A program made the translations under genes and the position numbers. The notes below the pieces were generated by a model. It was given only the letters and a program-made list of their open reading frames with translations, was not told where the DNA came from and did no database searches. From an uncultured Collinsella sp. (GTDB taxonomy: Bacteria; Actinomycetota; Coriobacteriia; Coriobacteriales; Coriobacteriaceae), in contig CAKUGH010000031.1 in the NCBI GenBank assembly GCA_934654605.1, positions 1 to 17,245 of the forward strand: 17,245 bases of DNA, written 5' to 3'. Positions 14,619 to 17,245 of this stretch are shown one piece after another. Position 1 is the first letter of the stretch, and each line of letters starts with the position of its first letter.

Positions 14619-15269
14619 TTAATCCTGGGTATCGCCGCCGTACATATAGACAATAAAGCCGTCGCCGGTGTCTTGGCTGTGGTCCTCGAGGATGCGTTTC
14701 ATGTTGAGGTGCTCATAGAACTGCCAGTCGGAGTTGCAGTCGCTCATCAGGAAGAACTTGGTGCAGCCGGCTTTGGCGAGCTCAGTGCGTGCAAGGTCGA
14801 TGAGAGCGCGGCCGAGGCCCTTGCCCTGCCATTCGGGCACGATGGTGATCAGGTTAAGCTGGCCCTGGGCGTACTCGTTGCCCGTGGCGGCAAAGCGGTC
14901 GGCCGTTGCCTTTTCGCGGCTGTCGCCAAAGAGCGAGCCCTCGAGCTTGGCGTCGGCGGTCTTTGCCATTTCGGTGGCTTGGGCGAACAACTCGTCGTAG
15001 AGGGGCTTCCACGTTGGGTTCTTGCGCGGTTTGCCGCCCTCGAAGATGCCGATGCAGCAGGCAGCGATAATCTTGCCTTCGGCTTCGGCAACGAGCGCGA
15101 TGGGGGAGCGCTGCAGCTGCATGGCGATGTTGAAGCGCGCACAGAAATCGGCGGCTTCGACGTCGCCGCGGTTGCGCAGCGTGTTGCACCACAGCTGGTT
15201 GTAGATGGCGGCGATACCGGTCAGGTCGTCGAGTGTGGCGGCACGCAGGGTTACGTTGTCAAGGCTCAT
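14619..15269 (-). CDS. GNAT-family N-acetyltransferase
   Basis: This 216-residue protein fits the GCN5-related acyltransferase fold. Motif A for acetyl-CoA binding is LNLITIVPEWQGKGLGRALIDLA at about 138-160, where QGKGLG (148-153) is the pyrophosphate loop. KFFLMSDCNSDWQFYEHLNMK follows at about 171-191, with DWQFYEHLN resembling the usual motif B tyrosine region. An insertion of about 50 residues (80-130) makes it longer than minimal GNATs (about 150). Acceptor unknown: small amines, amino acids or protein N-termini are all possible. The start at 15269 has AAGGA upstream; the TTG at 15284 does not. It is divergent from the DAHP synthase gene. Confidence 0.85.
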   Translation of the reverse strand: MSLDNVTLRAATLDDLTGIAAIYNQLWCNTLRNRGDVEAADFCARFNIAMQLQRSPIALVAEAEGKIIAACCIGIFEGGKPRKNPTWKPLYDELFAQATEMAKTADAKLEGSLFGDSREKATADRFAATGNEYAQGQLNLITIVPEWQGKGLGRALIDLARTELAKAGCTKFFLMSDCNSDWQFYEHLNMKRILEDHSQDTGDGFIVYMYGGDTQD

Positions 15270-15377
15270 GGAGGTTCCTTCCAAGCTGGGTCAGGCCATC
15301 TATGAGTGTTGCATGGCCGCAGGGCCGCCGCACCAACCATTCGGCAGACGACCCCCAATCCCTCGGGGACGGAGAAG

Positions 15378-15406
15378 TAGTCATTGGGGACGTTCTTAAA
15401 CGACTA
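15378..15406. repeat. Small palindrome with GGGGACGTTCTT loop
   Basis: TAGTCATT (15378-15385) pairs with AACGACTA (15399-15406) at 7 of 8 positions around GGGGACGTTCTTA. A second GGGGAC lies just upstream (15365-15370). It precedes the DAHP synthase promoter and may be a repeat-class relative or a regulatory hairpin. The rest of the divergent spacer holds no gene. Confidence 0.4.
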
Positions 15407-15409
15407 TGC

Positions 15410-15438
15410 TTGCGCTTTAGCGTGCGACAGCGGATAAT
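15410..15438 (+). promoter_or_regulatory. Promoter of the DAHP synthase gene
   Basis: TTGCGC (15410-15415) and GATAAT (15433-15438) are 17 bp apart, a good sigma-70-type match. The predicted start of transcription is near 15445, giving a leader of about 50 nt with AAGGAGG at 15482-15488. No leader hairpin or tryptophan/tyrosine box is evident. Confidence 0.65.
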
Positions 15439-15493
15439 GCCGAGCATTCGAGAATTCGCCAATTGTTTCCGTCGATTGATCAAGGAGGCCCCT

Positions 15494-16525
15494 ATGGCCA
15501 TGGAATTCAAACGCAGGCTGCCGATCCCCATGGAGATCCGCGAGGAAATGCCGCTTTCTGCCGAGCTTACCGCCAAGAAGCAGGCATTCGACGACGAGGT
15601 CGCCAAGGTCTTTACCGGCGAGGATGCGCGCAAGGTGCTCATCATTGGCCCGTGCTCTGCCGACCGCGAGGACTCGGTGCTCGAGTACATGAACCGCCTG
15701 GCCAAGACCGCCGAAGAGGTCAAGGACAAGCTCATCATCATCCCGCGCGTCTACACCAACAAACCGCGCACCAAGGGCACCGGTTACAAGGGTCTGCTGC
15801 ATAACCCCGACCCCGAGGCTCCCGACGACCTGCTCGAGGGCGTCAAGGCCATTCGCCACATGCATCTGCGTGTCATCGAGGAGACGGGCTTCTTCACCGC
15901 CGACGAGATGCTTTACCCCTCCAACTACCAGTACCTCGTCGACCTGCTGAGTTATGTTGCCGTGGGTGCGCGCTCGGTCGAGAACCAGGAGCACCGTCTG
16001 GTGTCGAGTGGCATTTCGGTGCCCGTGGGTATGAAGAACCCCACCGCCGGTTCCACCACGGTTATGCTTAACTCCATTTACGCCGCACAGGCCCACCAGA
16101 GCTTTATCTTCCGTAACTGGGAGGTCGAGTGCGACGGCAATCCGCTCGCGCACGCCGTCATGCGCGGCTACATCGGCCTCGATGGTCGCACCTACCCCAA
16201 CTACCATTATGAGCACCTGGAGCGTCTGGCCGAGCGCTACACCGAGCACGCTGGCTACGCCAACCCGGCGGCGGTCATCGACTGCAACCACGACAACTCG
16301 GGCAAGCGTCCGCTGGAGCAGTATCGCATTTGCAAGGAGGTGCTCGATAGCTGCCGCCGCAACGAGTCCATCTCCAAGCTGGTCAAGGGCTTTATGATCG
16401 AGTCCTATCTGGAGGACGGCAATCAGCCGGTCGATGGCGGCGTCTTTGGCAAGTCGATCACCGATCCGTGCCTGGGCTGGGAAAAGACCGACTACCTCAT
16501 CCACGAGATCGCAGAACGTATCTAG
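15494..16525 (+). CDS. aroF: 3-deoxy-7-phosphoheptulonate synthase (DAHP synthase), class I
   Basis: This 343-residue enzyme joins phosphoenolpyruvate and erythrose 4-phosphate, the first step of the shikimate pathway. Motifs line up with the E. coli AroFGH type: IIGPCSADR (50-58, metal ligand Cys54), RVYTNKPRTKGTGYKGL (85-101), GARSVENQEHR (158-168), PVGMKNPTAGS (177-187), DCNHDNSGK (263-271, His266), MIESYLEDGNQ (301-311, Glu303) and SITDPCLGWE (321-330, Asp324). All four metal ligands are kept. The ATG at 15494 follows AAGGAGG at five bases; the longer frame upstream crosses the promoter. Which aromatic amino acid inhibits it cannot be judged, so the symbol is only a family label. It appears monocistronic. 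Confidence 0.94.
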   Translation: MAMEFKRRLPIPMEIREEMPLSAELTAKKQAFDDEVAKVFTGEDARKVLIIGPCSADREDSVLEYMNRLAKTAEEVKDKLIIIPRVYTNKPRTKGTGYKGLLHNPDPEAPDDLLEGVKAIRHMHLRVIEETGFFTADEMLYPSNYQYLVDLLSYVAVGARSVENQEHRLVSSGISVPVGMKNPTAGSTTVMLNSIYAAQAHQSFIFRNWEVECDGNPLAHAVMRGYIGLDGRTYPNYHYEHLERLAERYTEHAGYANPAAVIDCNHDNSGKRPLEQYRICKEVLDSCRRNESISKLVKGFMIESYLEDGNQPVDGGVFGKSITDPCLGWEKTDYLIHEIAERI

Positions 16526-16526
16526 A

Positions 16527-16553
16527 GTTACGCGGTTCTACGAACCGCGTAAC
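16527..16553. terminator. Strong hairpin after the DAHP synthase gene
   Basis: GTTACGCGGTT (16527-16537) pairs perfectly with AACCGCGTAAC (16543-16553). It begins one base after the stop codon. No T-run follows, so it may protect the mRNA end rather than terminate by itself. Confidence 0.5.
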
Positions 16554-16601
16554 GGCTCGACGCTGCGCGGGCCGCATTTGGACAATCTGACGTTCAACTT
16601 C

Positions 16602-16637
16602 AAGGGCGCGACCAGAAGGTCAGCGCCCTTTCGTTTC
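16602..16637 (+). terminator. Intrinsic terminator of the DAHP synthase transcript
   Basis: AAGGGCGC (16602-16609) pairs with GCGCCCTT (16623-16630), with an ACC/GGT extension in the loop, followed by a T-rich tail (TTTCGTTT overlapping the stem end). Confidence 0.7.
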
Positions 16638-16654
16638 ACGTCACCTTGCCTCAA

Positions 16655-16854
16655 ATGCGACCCGCTCGCTGGCATTGCCAAAACATCGGCGTTCCCGCAG
16701 CTGTCAAGCCGGCACTTGGGGATACTCCTTGTCAAGGTTTTGGTGCAAAGGGGACAGGTTTCTTTGCACCAGGTTGGTGCAGATTAACCTGCCCCCTTTG
16801 CACCAGGATGCGGTCTGCTCGCTGGTATTGTCAGATCTTCGGCGTTCTCCAAGC
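16655..16854 (+). repeat. Imperfect 47-bp direct repeat flanking a palindrome doublet
   Basis: 16655-16701 and 16808-16854 match at 36 of 47 positions without gaps; most differences are transitions. Shared blocks are GCTCGCTGG and TCGGCGTTC. They flank the two GGGACAGG-type hairpins at 16741-16807. No gene is seen in 16526-17169; neither strand carries a ribosome site plus a biased frame. Confidence 0.6.
16741..16807. repeat. Head-to-head doublet of GGGGACAGG palindromes
   Basis: The first copy is TGGTGCAAA (16741-16749), loop GGGGACAGGTTTC, TTTGCACCA (16763-16771). The second copy is on the opposite strand, with TGGTGCA and TGCACCA arms and GGGGGCAGGTTAATC in the loop (about 16775-16805). 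The paired inverted arrangement resembles REP doublets of other bacteria. Confidence 0.7.
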
Positions 16855-16856
16855 CT

Positions 16857-17088
16857 TGTGGGCAAAAAATGCCAAATATGAGTACTGTTGCTATCGCGGT
16901 ATCATATCGACTCTTCAAGTTAATAGACATAACGGAAAATATGTTCATTAATGTTGGCACACAGAAGTCTGCTAACGGGCGGTTGGATCAATTTGCGGGC
17001 ATATAGAGGCCGCAAAGAGGGCGTTTGAGGCAGTTTTGGCTGTTACTAAAAAGGTAACAGTACTCATATTTGCCCTTTTTTGCCCACA
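16857..17088. repeat. Inverted-repeat element with 33-bp arms and AT-rich core
   Basis: 16857-16889 and 17056-17088 are reverse complements at 31 of 33 positions; each contains GTGGGCAAAAAA and AAATATGAGTACTGTT. The core of 166 bp is AT-richer than its surroundings and has hairpins at 16992-17016 (TTTGCGG/CCGCAAA) and 17041-17059 (TGTTAC/GTAACA). No gene lies inside. It may be a miniature transposable element or a structured RNA. Confidence 0.7.
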
Positions 17089-17169
17089 GGTCCGGAAGGG
17101 GCTGTCAATTGGGCTCCAAGGGAGGCAATTCGAGTGCCGCATACGAAAAAACGGGGGCGCAGGTTATCC

Positions 17170-17245
17170 TGAACTGCACCCCAAAACTTGGACGGCTTAA
17201 ATAAGAACTACGCCGCAAGGGGCTGGCTCCGGAACTCCTCCGGGG
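17170..17245 (-). mobile_element. End of an IS3-family insertion sequence (runs off the window)
   Basis: TGAACTGCACCCC (17170-17182), continuing AAAACTTGGACGG (17183-17195), resembles the terminal inverted repeat of IS3-family elements of the IS150 group, with the typical 5' TG. Just inside it, on the minus strand, is the end of a transposase frame. The element enters from the right edge and ends here, so the window shows its transposase-3' end only. Confidence 0.72.
17208..17243 (-). CDS. IS3-family transposase OrfB, C-terminal 11 codons (partial)
   Basis: Read on the minus strand the frame gives PEEFRSQPLAA followed by TAG. This closely resembles the usual ending of IS150-group OrfB integrase-like transposases. 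The rest lies outside the window, so whether the element is intact is unknown. The stop is 12 bp from the inner edge of the inferred terminal repeat, a normal distance for this family. Confidence 0.65.
   Translation of the reverse strand, partial: PEEFRSQPLAA

Noticed and set aside
14186..14653. 155-residue minus-strand frame over the small gene region
   Set aside because: It runs out of frame through the small gene, the repeat and the antiporter 3' end; composition is Arg/Pro/Ser-rich as in shadow frames.
15233..15493. Longer start for DAHP synthase (430 residues)
   Set aside because: The extension crosses the promoter and the divergent spacer; AAGGAGG precedes the ATG at 15494, and the family length is about 340-350.
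1..17245. tRNA, rRNA, CRISPR array or prophage genes
   Set aside because: No cloverleaf with a tRNA T-loop, no rRNA stretch, no regularly spaced repeats and no phage proteins were seen.

Overview
The window looks like chromosomal DNA from a GC-rich member of the Coriobacteriia (Actinomycetota), most likely Collinsella or a close relative. This is inferred from strong C/G bias at third codon positions, AAGGAG-type ribosome sites, the pairing of a membrane-bound LuxR regulator with a catabolic operon, and abundant intergenic palindromes. No rRNA or tRNA is present to confirm it.

Layout. 1-265: a 39-bp perfect inverted repeat enclosing three small hairpins. 266-2152 (minus): a HAD phosphatase, an AraC-type regulator with a cupin sensor domain, and a small ORF of doubtful status. 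2365-3351 (minus): a NUDIX hydrolase fused to a Vsr-type mismatch endonuclease. 3497-6473 (plus): a two-gene BceAB-like ABC transporter, ending in a good terminator. 6802-14265: an agmatine deiminase (agu) region. A seven-helix LuxR regulator (aguR, minus) is divergent from aguB (putrescine carbamoyltransferase), aguD (agmatine/putrescine antiporter), aguA (agmatine deiminase) and a second aguD-like antiporter. 14301-14480 (minus): a 59-codon gene with its own promoter and ribosome site. 14619-15269 (minus): a GNAT acetyltransferase. 15494-16525 (plus): DAHP synthase with a clear promoter. 16526-17169: non-coding, repeat-rich. 17170-17245: the end of an IS3-family insertion sequence, cut by the window edge.

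How the genes work together. The agu genes fit agmatine/putrescine exchange (AguD), deimination of agmatine to N-carbamoylputrescine (AguA) and phosphorolysis to putrescine plus carbamoyl phosphate (AguB). In enterococci and lactococci the cluster is aguR / aguB-D-A-C, with carbamate kinase (AguC) making the ATP. Here the order is kept, but the fourth position holds a second antiporter and no carbamate kinase lies in the window. The agu genes are also separated by long, structured spacers (132, 367 and 539 bp).

The non-coding DNA is unusually rich in palindromes, in at least three classes: (i) hairpins carrying a GGGACAGG-like loop, often at gene ends; (ii) roughly 86-bp palindromes with a conserved CGCGTACCAA centre, just after aguD and aguA; (iii) pairs of 24-39-bp inverted repeats, three of them with a T6 tract. 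The most interesting single locus is the leader of the second antiporter. There a 60-codon ORF with its own ribosome site runs through a strong terminator-like hairpin and overlaps the antiporter start, which suggests attenuation control.
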